Positions 19,776 to 29,271 are shown, counted from the stretch's first letter. The stretch: DNA of 64,000 nt from PALSA-1003 sp963791945 (GCA_963791945.1 CAWBUD010000002.1:1550001-1614000); one strand, 5' to 3'. Translations and numbers: made by a program. Notes: generated from the letters alone by a model not told the origin.

Positions 19776-20342
19776 GTGTCGGTGCTCGTCGCGGGCTTGA
19801 TCGTATTCCTGGGCATTCATCTCCTGCCCGCGCTGCCGGGCGTGCGGGCCAGGCTCGTCGGACGTTGGGGCGAGCAACGCTATCGCGGCCTGTTCTCGCT
19901 GATTGCGTTCGTGGGGCTCGCGCTGATCATCGCCGGTTACGCGAGGTCGGAGCCCGGCCCTCGCCTCTTCCTGCCGTCCTCGGTCGCCATCGCTGTGGCA
20001 CCGTACGCGATCACCCTGGCGTTAATCCTGTTCGCCGCGGCCAACCTGCGCGGGCATACGCGCCGCGTCGTGAGGCATCCGATGCTCTTCGGACTCTTGA
20101 TCTGGGCGGCGGTGCACCTCGCAGCCAACGGCGATACGCGCGGCACGATTCTCTTCGGGAGTTTTCTCGCCTACGCGGCGATCGACTTCCTGTCGGTCGT
20201 CCAGCGCGGAGCGGCCAAGACCTTCGAGCCGGTGCGTCGCCACGACGCCATAGGCGTCGTCGCAGGCGTTGCCGTCGCGCTGGTGCTCATGGCCCTGCAC
20301 CGCCCGCTGTTCGGGGTCGCGGTCGTGGGCTGGGGCGTCTGA
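19776..20342 (+). CDS. NnrU-family membrane protein
   Basis: The 188-residue protein starts at GTG and has about five to six hydrophobic helices. The beginning VAGLIVFLGIHLLPALPG and the middle HTRRVVRHPMLFGLLIWAAVHL are typical of NnrU/isoprenylcysteine-methyltransferase-like membrane proteins. NnrU is linked to nitric-oxide metabolism in denitrifiers, yet no denitrification gene is near. The role here is unknown. The GTG was kept because it sits at the first helix. Confidence 0.85.
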   Translation: MSVLVAGLIVFLGIHLLPALPGVRARLVGRWGEQRYRGLFSLIAFVGLALIIAGYARSEPGPRLFLPSSVAIAVAPYAITLALILFAAANLRGHTRRVVRHPMLFGLLIWAAVHLAANGDTRGTILFGSFLAYAAIDFLSVVQRGAAKTFEPVRRHDAIGVVAGVAVALVLMALHRPLFGVAVVGWGV

Positions 20343-20401
20343 GCCATGCGTCATGTTCAGGTCGTGCCGCGCTGCAGCGTCACTCGAGCGCGTCGAGTTG
20401 G

Positions 20402-20407
20402 TATGAT
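20402..20407 (+). promoter_or_regulatory. Putative -10 box (TATGAT) for the dodecin gene
   Basis: TATGAT lies about 75 bases upstream of the dodecin ATG. A strong ribosome-binding site AGGAGG (20470-20475) lies eight bases before that ATG. No clear -35 is seen. Confidence 0.3.
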
Positions 20408-20482
20408 GGAGCCGCCTTACGCGAGAACAACGCACGCTGCCGAGGGCTCGATGCCGCGGTAGCCACAAAAGGAGGAAACACC

Positions 20483-20704
20483 ATGGCAAAGAAAGGTTCC
20501 GACGGCGTCTATCGCGTCATCGACGTGATCGGCACGAGCACCACATCCTGGGAAGACGCAGCCCGGAATGCCGTAGCAACGGCCAGCAAATCGCTGCGTG
20601 ACCTGCGCATCGCGGAGATCTCCAAGCTCGATATGAAGGTCGAAGGCGGCAAAGCCGTCGCCTTCCGCGCCCGCGTGCAGCTTTCGTTCAAATACGAGAG
20701 CTGA
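20483..20704 (+). CDS. Dodecin family flavin-storage protein
   Basis: This 73-residue protein matches dodecin in length and pattern: VYRVIDVIGTSTTSWEDAAR, then ASKSLRDLRIAEISKLDMKV, and the tail VAFRARVQLSFKYE. Dodecins form hollow dodecamers that bind flavins and protect them from reactive chemistry. The strong AGGAGG Shine-Dalgarno and short leader suggest efficient translation. The gene is monocistronic, between NnrU and a small minus-strand ORF. Confidence 0.93.
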   Translation: MAKKGSDGVYRVIDVIGTSTTSWEDAARNAVATASKSLRDLRIAEISKLDMKVEGGKAVAFRARVQLSFKYES

Positions 20705-20765
20705 TCGGCGCTTCGCTCCGAAGGGGCGGCGCCAGCTGCAGCCGATAACCGCCCGTCCGCCGCCC

Positions 20766-21077
20766 TCAACGCGCTGCGCGCGGGCGTGGTCGGTCCGGAA
20801 ATCCCTGGAACCAACGCGCGCGCCGTTCCCGCCAGGCGTCAGCGATGCGCCGGCACCAATCCGCGCGGCGCTCGGCTCGGGCTTCGAGCGCTGCCATGAA
20901 ATGGTCGTATGCCGTCCAATAGCGGCGGTCGGCCGGGCCGGTTTCGTCGCCCGATGTGCAGTGCAACAAATTTCCGTTATGATGGTCCTTGTAGGAGTCG
21001 GGAAGCGGGCCCGTCCGAAGCGCGAGCTGCTCCGCGACGGCCGCCAGGCTGAGATCGTAGATCGATAGTAATATCAT
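20766..21077 (-). CDS. Small hypothetical ORF
   Basis: The 103-codon frame begins MILLSIYDLSLAAVAEQLAL and contains DSYKDHHNGNLLHC and RRYWTAYDHFMAALEAR, ending in arginine-rich sequence. Composition of the first 70 residues is protein-like, but no family is recognised and no Shine-Dalgarno precedes the start. It is divergent from the LysR gene, so it could be that regulator's target if real. Confidence 0.4.
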   Translation of the reverse strand: MILLSIYDLSLAAVAEQLALRTGPLPDSYKDHHNGNLLHCTSGDETGPADRRYWTAYDHFMAALEARAERRADWCRRIADAWRERRARWFQGFPDRPRPRAAR

Positions 21078-21267
21078 GAGGTTGTCACTGTAACCTATTA
21101 AAGAAAAGAATTTTTTGAGTTGGACCTGTACGATAGCGACCCCTGCTGCGATCGTCTAATCGCATGTTTCGATGAGCTCGATTGTCGGGCGTGATAAAAG
21201 GTTTTCTGTTTATGACGCAGCGCACCAAGATGAATTGAAGGGCCGGACAGACCTGGATAAGCCCACG

Positions 21268-22176
21268 ATGGAACTAAGCCAGCTGCGAGCCTTCGTCGAG
21301 ATCGCCAAGATGGGGCAGCTCACGCGCGCCGCGGAGCGGCTGCATCTGTCCCAACCGGCCCTGTCGGGCCAGCTCAAGGCGCTGGAAGAAGCGCTCGGCA
21401 TCAGCCTTTTCGAGCGCTCCTCGACCGGCATGACGCTGACCTCCGGCGGTCGATCGCTTCTCGCTGAAGCGGAGAGCGTCCTCGCGGCGATTCAGCAGCT
21501 CAAGCAGACCGCGCAGCACCTCCAGGGTCGCCCCGCGGGACGCCTGAGCCTCGGCACCGTGCTCGATCCGGTGACGCTGCAGCTGGGCGATTTTCTGGCC
21601 CGGGCCATCGAAAGCTATCCGCTGATCGAGATCGAGCTGCACCAGGTGTTCTCGGGTGCGGCCCTGGCCGGCGTACGGAGCGGAGAGCTCGACGCCAGCT
21701 TCTTCTACGGGGCGCTCGACGATCCGGCCCTGTCGGGCGAACTATTGCGCCCGCTCACCTACCGCGTCGCGCTGCCCGCGGAGTGGGGTCTCGAAGGCGC
21801 ACGGGTCGAATGGGACGCGATTGCGGCGCGGCCGTGGATACTCGCCCCGGAAACGAGCTCGCACCGCGTGCTCGTGATGGAGCTGTTCGCCGCGCGCGGC
21901 GTTTCACCGACCCAGGTGATCGAAGCCGACAACGAAACGGTGATCCTCAACCTGGTCGAATCCGGCGTCGGCGCCAGCATCGCCCGCGAGGAGCTTGCGC
22001 TCGCATCCGAACAGGAAGGACGCATCTCGGTCTGGGCCGGAGCGAAGCTCGAGACCGAGCTCTGGTTCATTCACCAGGCCAGGCGCTCCGAGGATCGCCT
22101 GCTGGAAGCGGTGCGCTCGGTTCTGCAGGAAGTCTGGCGACAGGAAGAACCCGCGGCACATTCGGTGTCGATGTAG
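21268..22176 (+). CDS. LysR-family transcriptional regulator
   Basis: This 302-residue regulator has an N-terminal winged helix (ELSQLRAFVEIAKMGQLTRA, then AERLHLSQPALSGQLKALEE) and a periplasmic-binding-like effector domain with VFSGAALAGVRSGELDASFF and VESGVGASIAREELALA. The start at 21268 gives the standard LysR N-terminus. A 32-codon extension to 21172 crosses AT-rich promoter-like sequence and is rejected. The divergent small ORF at 20766-21077 is the only neighbour on the other side. The effector and targets are unknown. Confidence 0.9.
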   Translation: MELSQLRAFVEIAKMGQLTRAAERLHLSQPALSGQLKALEEALGISLFERSSTGMTLTSGGRSLLAEAESVLAAIQQLKQTAQHLQGRPAGRLSLGTVLDPVTLQLGDFLARAIESYPLIEIELHQVFSGAALAGVRSGELDASFFYGALDDPALSGELLRPLTYRVALPAEWGLEGARVEWDAIAARPWILAPETSSHRVLVMELFAARGVSPTQVIEADNETVILNLVESGVGASIAREELALASEQEGRISVWAGAKLETELWFIHQARRSEDRLLEAVRSVLQEVWRQEEPAAHSVSM

Positions 22177-22241
22177 CCGCGAGCGGGGCGGGCCGCTGCG
22201 GGTTCGCTGCGCTTTAGCCCGGGCTGCCCCCGCGCTGCTCC

Positions 22242-24107
22242 CTACTCCATCGTCCACGTCGCTCCGTCGGGCGACGTGTCGAACGTGCCGGCGCTTCCTA
22301 CGGCCACGAAGAGCGTTCCCGACCAGGCGACGCCGGCCAGGTTCGCCGCGGTCTTCGACTGGGTGGTGCTCCACGTGTTGCCGTTGTTGGATGTGACGAT
22401 CCTTCCGTTCGTCCCTACCGCGATGAATTGAATGTTCCCGACTGCAGAGCCTGCCGCGGCGACGGCCTGCAGCGACGCGGCGGTGTTCGACACGCGCGGA
22501 TTCCAATTGACCGCGTCCGTCGAGGAGAGGATCGTGCCGTTGGCCCCGACCACGATGATCCTGCCGCCGGCCCCCACCGCAACCGCCGCGAGGTTCGCAA
22601 CCGTGCCCGAGACCTGTGTGTTCGGAACGCCGGTCGGGAGCACGGTGAGAATCGCCCCGTTGTCGCCCACGAAGACGAATTTGACGCCGGTCCACGCGAT
22701 GCCGTTGATGTTCTCCGCCGTCTTGGACACCTTTCGGGTCCAGTTCACGCCGTCCGGGGAGGTGAGCAGCACGCCGCCGTCGCCTACCGCCAGGATGACG
22801 GGGCCGGCGTTGGATTCGGAGCCGGCCACGGCGTTGAGCGTTTCGGTGGCATTCGAAACTTGCTGCGTCCAGCGATACCCGTCGGGTGAGGTGATGATGG
22901 TGCCCCGGGTCCCGACGGCAATGAGCTGGCTGCCCGTCCATGTGATTCCGCGCAACGACGGCGTCCCGGAGCTGCGCACGCTCCAGTGCATCCCATCGCG
23001 CGACACCGCGATCAGCCCGACGCCGTTCTGCCCGCCCGCCACGGCGACGAAGAGCGCACCCGTCCATGCGACGCCGTTGAAACCGACATTGGACAAGTCG
23101 ACCGGTCCCGTCGCGGGCGCGCACATGGCCACCGCGTCCGGGCCGTAACCCTCCGGCGCGAATCCGAGTTCGACCATGGCCGCTTTGATGGCCGGGTCGT
23201 CGGTGTAGCGATGGTTCGAATCGATGCGCTGGTTCCAGAGTCGGAAGACGGGAACGGTCGCGATGGGACACGCGCCGGTGGCGAGGTTGGGAAGAGCGAT
23301 GAAGAAGGCCGACGGCGTCTCGTAGACGTAGCCGGCATACGCCGGATTGGTGCGCATCAGATTCAGTATCGCCGCGCATTCGGCGATCGACGCCGAGAAG
23401 AAGTGCGAGTCGCCATTCTGCGGCGGAATGTAGAACCGGCATACCGGCTGCGCGCCCGGACCCGCCGATTCGGCGGTGGCATACGCGGCGAAGCTCTGCC
23501 CCGTGCGCGTCCAGCCGGGGATGATCTGCTGATCGAGCGCATCGATATCGGGCTGCAGCGAGCTCATGAAATAGTGATCGCGCGCCGCGTCGTAATATTC
23601 GACGACCGTCACCGGTACGGGCGGGATGGTCACGCTATCACCGGCGAAGTTGGTCGCGACGTTGGGCAGAACGACGTTGGTGCGCGTGATCGCGTAGACG
23701 CCGTCGGTGGGCAGTGGTGGATAGGCGACGGAATCGACGCCCAAGAGCGTAAGGGTCGCCGGGCCGGTGGACAGAAACTGATTCGGAAAAACGTAGTCGG
23801 GCGTGATGATCCCGAGATCGGCCAGGCCCTGGGAGGCGATCAGCACGCGGCGGTTGGCCGTCGCGCTGCTCGGCAGATCGTGCAGGAACGTGAAGAGCTT
23901 GTTGTGCGGCCCGTACTGGATCGCCAGTCCGCCGCCTGAGAACGCCTGCTGACCGTCCAGCCCGGCCGTCTCGTGCAGCACGACGAACTGCACCGCGCCG
24001 TCGGCGTTGGAGTAGATCGCCTCGATCTGGAAGCTCGTCGCCGCGGTCGCCACGGCCGCCCACAGACCGAGCGCGATCGCCGCGCAGCCACGCAATAGGA
24101 CGTTCAT
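22242..24107 (-). CDS. Secreted DUF5648-type protein with seven BNR-like repeats
   Basis: The 621-residue exported protein has a signal peptide (LLRGCAAIALGLWAAVATA). A domain of about 160 residues follows with AIYSNADGAVQFVVLHETAG. A DUF5648-like segment comes next, with EYYDAARDHYFMSSLQPDID and FFSASIAECAAILNLM. The C-terminal half has seven repeats of about 45 residues with GVAWTGALFVAVAG, TSPDGYRWTQQVSN and similar motifs, which should fold as a seven-bladed propeller. An AGGGAGAG Shine-Dalgarno precedes the start. It may act as an adhesin or binding protein; the ligand is unknown. It is followed upstream on the same strand by a second propeller gene at 24163. Confidence 0.75.
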   Translation of the reverse strand: MNVLLRGCAAIALGLWAAVATAATSFQIEAIYSNADGAVQFVVLHETAGLDGQQAFSGGGLAIQYGPHNKLFTFLHDLPSSATANRRVLIASQGLADLGIITPDYVFPNQFLSTGPATLTLLGVDSVAYPPLPTDGVYAITRTNVVLPNVATNFAGDSVTIPPVPVTVVEYYDAARDHYFMSSLQPDIDALDQQIIPGWTRTGQSFAAYATAESAGPGAQPVCRFYIPPQNGDSHFFSASIAECAAILNLMRTNPAYAGYVYETPSAFFIALPNLATGACPIATVPVFRLWNQRIDSNHRYTDDPAIKAAMVELGFAPEGYGPDAVAMCAPATGPVDLSNVGFNGVAWTGALFVAVAGGQNGVGLIAVSRDGMHWSVRSSGTPSLRGITWTGSQLIAVGTRGTIITSPDGYRWTQQVSNATETLNAVAGSESNAGPVILAVGDGGVLLTSPDGVNWTRKVSKTAENINGIAWTGVKFVFVGDNGAILTVLPTGVPNTQVSGTVANLAAVAVGAGGRIIVVGANGTILSSTDAVNWNPRVSNTAASLQAVAAAGSAVGNIQFIAVGTNGRIVTSNNGNTWSTTQSKTAANLAGVAWSGTLFVAVGSAGTFDTSPDGATWTME

Positions 24108-24162
24108 GTGCTCTCCCTTCTCCCTCACATCGTCGCGCGGTTTTTTTCGCGCTCGCGTTCTT

Positions 24163-25143
24163 CTATCTTGCAGGAATCATCACCAGCCGATCGTTGCCGG
24201 ACTCGGCACCCCAGACTTCGCCGGCGCGACCGAGCATCTGCCGCACGTCCGCCCCCCGACGATTGGACTCGAAGCTCTCGAACTTCTCGGTCGCGGGATC
24301 GAACCTGACGATCGCGTTGGTCGACCAGTCCGTGAGCCAGACCTTGTCCTGATCGTCGACCCAGACGGCGTAGGCATGCGCGTTGCCGGGCAGCTTCCAC
24401 TCCCGCCACGACTTGCCCGCCGGATCGTACATGCCGACCTGGCCCGTGTTCCAGTAGCTCACCCAGACGCGGCCGCGCGAATCGGACCAGACACGGCGCG
24501 CGCCCTGCCCCTTGGTGGGCGGCTCGATCACCGTGGCGGTGCCGGATTCGACGTCGATGCGCGCGATGTGACTGCCGGCGAGCGAAGCGTAATACACATC
24601 GCCCGAAGGCGTTGTCGTGATGCCGTAAGGACCGCTGCCGCGCGGCGCATTCCACACCCTCATGTCAGAGCTCGCCGGGTCGAGCCGTCCGTAGTACCCG
24701 CTCTGCCCGGTAAACCAGACGCGCCCTTTCTTGTCGAAGGTGAGCGTGTTGAGATTCGCGTGCGCCGCGTCCGAAGGCAGCGGCCAGACCTTCACGGCGT
24801 GCGTTTTCGGATCGACCCGAACGATCGCGTTCTGTCCGCCGTCGGTGATCCACGGCGCGCCGTCCGGCCCCACGATCACGCCGTGGGGCGCGGATCGCGT
24901 GCCCAGCGGAATCTCCTCGAACTTGCCGCTCTTCGGATCGAGGATGCCGAGCTTGCCTGTCATCTGCGCCGTGTAGTACACCGGTGCGCCGGCGCCGGGC
25001 GCGGCCGCAACGTCATGCGGATGCGCGCCTTTCGACACGTCGAAATAGCCCGGCGCGGCCTCGACGCAGAGCGGGGCCGCCGCTGTCAGGATCCCGAACA
25101 GCGCCCCAAAAACCTTGCCGGCGAGCGACTTGCAGTCGATCAT
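24163..25143 (-). CDS. Exported virginiamycin-B-lyase-like beta-propeller
   Basis: The 326-residue product has a signal peptide (KVFGALFGILTAAAPLCVEA) followed by Vgb-type blades: VGPDGAPWITDGGQNAIVRV, then FDKKGRVWFTGQSGYYGRLD and VDDQDKVWLTDWSTNAIVRF. In this family, catalytic Vgb linearises streptogramin B, but most relatives are not lyases and an exported version is unlikely to inactivate a drug. I call it only a Vgb-like propeller. The start at 25143 gives the signal peptide; a 68-codon upstream extension is rejected as shadow. It is divergent from the M20 peptidase gene at 25362. Confidence 0.75.
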   Translation of the reverse strand: MIDCKSLAGKVFGALFGILTAAAPLCVEAAPGYFDVSKGAHPHDVAAAPGAGAPVYYTAQMTGKLGILDPKSGKFEEIPLGTRSAPHGVIVGPDGAPWITDGGQNAIVRVDPKTHAVKVWPLPSDAAHANLNTLTFDKKGRVWFTGQSGYYGRLDPASSDMRVWNAPRGSGPYGITTTPSGDVYYASLAGSHIARIDVESGTATVIEPPTKGQGARRVWSDSRGRVWVSYWNTGQVGMYDPAGKSWREWKLPGNAHAYAVWVDDQDKVWLTDWSTNAIVRFDPATEKFESFESNRRGADVRQMLGRAGEVWGAESGNDRLVMIPAR

Positions 25144-25361
25144 GCGTTTCCTCGCAGCCACGCCGACACGATGACCGCGACGGCGTTCGCTACATTCTAC
25201 GGCGGATCGCACACCGAGCCGAGGGCCCTCGTATCCCTGCCGACCGGCGGTCGTGGCGCCTGTTGCAGGAACGCTAATGCACAATGGCGCACGTAACGAA
25301 CGCGACGATGCCCCGAGCGCCGATGCGGTACGATCCGAAAACCGCATTGTCAGCGCATCCC

Positions 25362-26780
25362 ATGAGCTCCAGCCGCGACGCGGCGATCGACCACGCTGCG
25401 CATCATTTCGACTCCGGAGCGTTTCGCGCCGATCTCGCGCGCCGCGTCGCGTATCGGACCGAAAGCCAGGAACCGGCGCAGGCTCCGGCGCTGCGGGCGT
25501 ACTTGAGCGAAGAGATCGCGCCCGCGATCGCGCAACTCGGATTCGTCTCCGCGATCGTCGAGGATCCTCGAGCCGCCCACGGCCCGATGCTCATCGCCGA
25601 GCGCCGCGAGGACGATGCGCTGCCGACTATCCTCACCTACGGCCACGGCGACGTCGTGCGCGGTTACGACGATCAGTGGCGTGCGCCGCTCGGGCCCTGG
25701 TCGATCCTCGTCGAAGGCGATCGCTGGTACGGTCGCGGCACGGCGGACAACAAGGGGCAGCACAGCATCGTGCTCGGCGGGCTCGCGAGCGCGATTGCCG
25801 CCCGCGAAGGCCGGCTCGGCTACAACGTGAAGCTCCTCCTCGAGACCGGAGAGGAAGTCGGATCGCCGGGGTTGCACGATGTGTGTCGCCTTCGCCGCGC
25901 CGACCTCTCGGCAGACGCACTGATCGCCTCCGACGGACCGCGGCTCTCCGCCGATCGCCCTACGCTTTTCCTCGGCTCGCGCGGCTGCGTAAATTTCACG
26001 CTCTCGCTTCGCCTGCGCGAGGGCGGCCATCATTCCGGCAACTGGGGCGGCCTCCTGGCCAATCCCGCAACGATGCTCGCGCATGGGCTCGCGAGCATGA
26101 CCGGCCCGCGCGGAACGATCGAAGTCGACGGCTTGCGCTCGCCGCCGCTGCCTGAAGCGGTGCGCGGCGCGCTCGCCGGAATCACCGTCGGCGGCGACGC
26201 CGGGGATCCGGAGATCGACGAGGACTGGGGCGAAGCGGGTCTCTCGCCCGCCGAGCGCGTCTTCGGCGCCAACACGCTCGAAGTGCTCGCCTTCAAGGCC
26301 GGCAATCCGGACAACCCGGTGAACGCGATTCCGCCGCGCGCCATCGCCCACTGCCAGCTGCGCTTCGTCGTCGGAACCGACTGGCAACACTTGGCGGAGC
26401 ACGTCCGACGCCACCTCGCGGCACGAGGGCATGAGAGGGTGGAAGTGAACGTGGTGCAGGCGAGCCCGGCGACGCGCCTTTCGCCGGACGATCCGTGGGT
26501 CAGGTTCGCGGTGGCCTCGCTCGAGCGCACCACGGGCAAATCGGTCGCGGTTCTGCCCAATCTCGGGGGCACGCTGCCCAATGACGCCTTCGCGGAAATT
26601 CTCGGCCTGCCGACGATCTGGATTCCGCATTCGTATCCCGGCTGCTCGCAGCACGCACCGAACGAGCACCTGCTCGGCCCGGTCGCGCGCGAGGGGCTCA
26701 CGATGATGGCGGGGTTGTTCTGGGATCTGGGGGACGGCGAGGCGGCACGGCTGCGCGCGGGTCGGCGCATCTCGAGATAA
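25362..26780 (+). CDS. M20-family metallopeptidase
   Basis: This 472-residue dinuclear-zinc hydrolase of amino acid or peptide substrates shows the M20 metal-site motifs in order: TYGHGDVVRGYDDQW, YGRGTADNKGQHS, LLLETGEEVGSPG, and the C-terminal PTIWIPHSYPGCSQH region. A lid/dimer domain lies in the middle (GGHHSGNWGGLLANPA). Length is normal for the group. In-frame starts exist at 25284 and 25308, but the chosen ATG gives the usual short leader before the first helix. The substrate is unknown. The gene is divergent from the Vgb-like gene. Confidence 0.9.
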   Translation: MSSSRDAAIDHAAHHFDSGAFRADLARRVAYRTESQEPAQAPALRAYLSEEIAPAIAQLGFVSAIVEDPRAAHGPMLIAERREDDALPTILTYGHGDVVRGYDDQWRAPLGPWSILVEGDRWYGRGTADNKGQHSIVLGGLASAIAAREGRLGYNVKLLLETGEEVGSPGLHDVCRLRRADLSADALIASDGPRLSADRPTLFLGSRGCVNFTLSLRLREGGHHSGNWGGLLANPATMLAHGLASMTGPRGTIEVDGLRSPPLPEAVRGALAGITVGGDAGDPEIDEDWGEAGLSPAERVFGANTLEVLAFKAGNPDNPVNAIPPRAIAHCQLRFVVGTDWQHLAEHVRRHLAARGHERVEVNVVQASPATRLSPDDPWVRFAVASLERTTGKSVAVLPNLGGTLPNDAFAEILGLPTIWIPHSYPGCSQHAPNEHLLGPVAREGLTMMAGLFWDLGDGEAARLRAGRRISR

Positions 26781-26841
26781 CGACACCTCGTCGCGCACCG
26801 GAGCCCGGCAGGCGGCCCGACAGCGATCCAGAGGCGGATCG

Positions 26842-27789
26842 CTAGCTGCCGACGACCAGCGGCTGCACGAAGATCCAGTACACCAGCCCCGCGATCAGCG
26901 CGTACTTGACCGTCCTGAATACCGTCCGGTTCTTGCGCTTCAATCGCGTGAGGAGATCGCTGCCACGCCCGAAGAAGGCGTAGATGCGGTTGAACGCTCC
27001 GACCTGCTCGTTCTCCACGTTCTGCGTCGCGGAGGCGCGGATGATGCTGCGCGACACCCAGCGGTTGAACGCGGTCATCCAGCGCGTGCGCAAGGGCCGC
27101 TCGACGTCGCAGAACAGGATGATGCGCGTGACGTCGGTCTTGTTCTCGGCGGAGTGGATGAACGTTTCGTCGAAGAGCACATCCTGGCCGTCGCGCCAGG
27201 AATAGGGTTGGCCGTCGACGAAGATCCGGCAGTCGTCCGAGTCGGGACAAACCAGCCCGAGGTGGTAGCGCAGTGAGCCGGCGAACGGATCGCGATGGCG
27301 GTTGAGCTTTCCGCCCGGCGGCAGCAGCGCGAACATCGCCCCGTTCACCTTCGGCAGCGACTCGAGCAGCGCGACGGTTTTTGGACAGAGCGCCTGCGCC
27401 GACGGCAGCCCGTGACCGTACCAGGTCAGGTAGAAGCGCTTCCAGCCTTCCTTGAAGAAGGAGTTGAAGCCGAGGTCGTTGTGCCCCGTCGCCGCCCGGA
27501 TGCCGCCCTGGTTCATGAGACCGAGCGCCTCCTCGCGGATCAGCTGCCAGTTCTCGCGCAGCTTAGCGAGCTCCGGCACCGTGCTCACATCGACGAAGGG
27601 CTTGGGCGGAACCGCGGAGAAGAGATACATAAGCGAGTTGTACGGCGCCATCAGCGTCGAGTGATCCTTGAGCTGGCGCACGAACGTGTGCCGCACGCGC
27701 CCGCGCAGGTGGACGTACAGCGCGGAGGCGACGAAGAGATAGACGACGATGAACTTGGGCGCGAGCAACGCCAGCAGCACCTGCGGCAA
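26842..27789 (-). CDS. LpxO-like aspartyl/asparaginyl beta-hydroxylase
   Basis: This 315-residue Fe(II)/2-oxoglutarate dioxygenase resembles LpxO, which 2-hydroxylates lipid A acyl chains at the inner membrane. An N-terminal membrane helix (LLALLAPKFIVVYLFVASAL) precedes the catalytic domain with LPPGGKLNRHRDPFAGSLRY (His and Asp ligands) and FDETFIHSAENKTDVTRI (second His). A C-terminal hydrophobic tail is present. The start is read as TTG at 27789 because an AAGGAG Shine-Dalgarno (27795-27800) sits five bases before it. A longer ATG frame from 27834 covers a promoter-like sequence. It is divergent from the MFS gene. Confidence 0.88.
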   Translation of the reverse strand: MPQVLLALLAPKFIVVYLFVASALYVHLRGRVRHTFVRQLKDHSTLMAPYNSLMYLFSAVPPKPFVDVSTVPELAKLRENWQLIREEALGLMNQGGIRAATGHNDLGFNSFFKEGWKRFYLTWYGHGLPSAQALCPKTVALLESLPKVNGAMFALLPPGGKLNRHRDPFAGSLRYHLGLVCPDSDDCRIFVDGQPYSWRDGQDVLFDETFIHSAENKTDVTRIILFCDVERPLRTRWMTAFNRWVSRSIIRASATQNVENEQVGAFNRIYAFFGRGSDLLTRLKRKNRTVFRTVKYALIAGLVYWIFVQPLVVGS

Positions 27790-27845
27790 TGCGACTCCTT
27801 CGGATAGGCCGTCGGCGGGCCGGCCGATCCGCAATTATACTGCGC

Positions 27846-29132
27846 GTGCTCTGCGCACCGCCCCTGCTTCGGCGCCACCCTCCTCGAGCCTTGCCCGCGT
27901 CCGCCACCGGCTTCCGAGCGCTGCTCGCCCACCGATCGTTCGTCCGCTTCTGGATCGCACGGCTCACCGGCGGGTTCGCGAACCAGATGCTGGCGGTCGC
28001 GGTCGGCTGGCAGGTCTACGCGCTGACCGACAGCGCGCTCGACCTGGGGCTCGTCGGGCTCGCGCAGTTCGCGCCCTCCGTGCTCTTGCTGCTCGTGATC
28101 GGCCACGTCGCCGACCGCTACGACCGGCGCTGGATCGTGGGAATCTGCCAGCTGGTCGAAGCGTGCGCCGCGATCACGCTCGCCGTGCTGAGCCTGCGCG
28201 GCACCATCACCGAGCACGCCATCTTCGCGCTGGTCGCCGTGGTCGGCGCGGCGCGCGCGTTCACGATGCCCACCCAGCAGACGCTCCTGCCCGCGGTCGT
28301 GCCGGCGACGCTGCTGCCGCGTGCGGTCGCGGCGAATGCCACCGCGGGACAAACCGCGATCGTCGTCGGACCTGCGCTCGGGGGCTTCCTCTACGTCGCC
28401 GGGCCCGCCGCCGTGTACGCCCTGTGCGCGGTGCTCTTCGTCAGCGCGAGCGTGCTCAACGCGACCCTGCGCGTCGAGCGCCGCGGCCTGTCGAAAGATC
28501 CGCCGACGCTCGCGACGCTCTTCGCCGGCATCGCCTACATCCGCCGCCGGCGCGAGCTGCTGGGCGCGATCTCGCTCGATCTCTTCGCGGTGCTCTTCGG
28601 CGGCGCGGCGGCGCTGTTCCCGATTTACGCGCGCGACATCCTGTACACGGGACCGTGGGGACTGGGCCTGCTTCGATCGGCCCCGGCCGTGGGCGCTCTG
28701 TCGATGGCGGTGTGGCTCGCCCGTCATCCGCTGGAGCGCCGCGCCGGACGCAAGATGTTCGCGGCGATCGCGCTCTTCGGCATCGCGACCATCGCGTTCG
28801 GGCTGTCGCGCTCCTTCACGCTCTCCCTCGCCGTGCTGGTGGTGCTCGGCGCCGCCGACATGATCAACGTCGTCGTGCGCATGTCGCTGGTGCAGCTGCG
28901 CACGCCCGACGAGATGCGCGGTCGGGTCTCGGCGGTCAACTCGATGTTCATCGGCGCATCCAACCATCTCGGCGAGTTCGAATCCGGCGTCACCGCGGCG
29001 TGGTTCGGCACGGTGCCCGCAGTGGTGATCGGCGGGCTCGGGACGCTGCTCGTCGCGGGGCTGTGGATGCGCTGGTTCCGGGAGCTCGCGGAGGTGGATT
29101 CGCTCGCGAGCGATCGCGGAACCGCGCGCTGA
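27846..29132 (+). CDS. MFS transporter (MFS_3 / EntS type)
   Basis: This protein of about 428 residues and 12 helices belongs to the major facilitator group of MFS_3/EntS-like exporters. It shows GGFANQMLAVAVGWQVYAL near the start, the loop motif IGHVADRYDRRWIVG, and the later MSLVQLRTPDEMRGRVSAVN, characteristic of this group. The substrate is unknown; relatives export siderophores or drugs. The start is uncertain: GTG at 27846 is listed. The in-frame ATG at 27789 overlaps the divergent TTG-started gene. A possible -10 (TTATAC) lies just upstream of the GTG. Confidence 0.88.
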   Translation: MLCAPPLLRRHPPRALPASATGFRALLAHRSFVRFWIARLTGGFANQMLAVAVGWQVYALTDSALDLGLVGLAQFAPSVLLLLVIGHVADRYDRRWIVGICQLVEACAAITLAVLSLRGTITEHAIFALVAVVGAARAFTMPTQQTLLPAVVPATLLPRAVAANATAGQTAIVVGPALGGFLYVAGPAAVYALCAVLFVSASVLNATLRVERRGLSKDPPTLATLFAGIAYIRRRRELLGAISLDLFAVLFGGAAALFPIYARDILYTGPWGLGLLRSAPAVGALSMAVWLARHPLERRAGRKMFAAIALFGIATIAFGLSRSFTLSLAVLVVLGAADMINVVVRMSLVQLRTPDEMRGRVSAVNSMFIGASNHLGEFESGVTAAWFGTVPAVVIGGLGTLLVAGLWMRWFRELAEVDSLASDRGTAR

Positions 29133-29235
29133 AGCTCCTGAAGTGCTTATAGGCTACCGGAGACCGCTATCGACCCGTTGCGCTCCCATCGCCTTCCCTA
29201 GATCGGTCGTTGGAGGTGCGGGCCACGCGGCGTGC

Positions 29236-29257
29236 CGTCCCGCAGTTGTTCGGGACG
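29236..29257. terminator. Hairpin between convergent MFS and cupin genes
   Basis: Seven-base stem CGTCCCG/CGGGACG with an eight-base loop in the gap between genes ending at 29132 (+) and 29272 (-). There is no T-run, so it may be a factor-dependent stop or only a stable hairpin. No gene is seen in the 139-base gap. Confidence 0.3.
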
Positions 29258-29271
29258 AGTCATTACATCGC

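Noticed and set aside
24163..25143. Streptogramin (virginiamycin B) lyase as antibiotic-resistance gene
   Set aside because: Blade motifs fit, but the product is exported and the family is mostly non-lyase, so resistance is not supported.
27651..28967. 438-codon minus-strand ORF over the MFS gene
   Set aside because: Antisense shadow, rich in Arg/His/Asp/Glu and without helices; the MFS gene fits all expectations.
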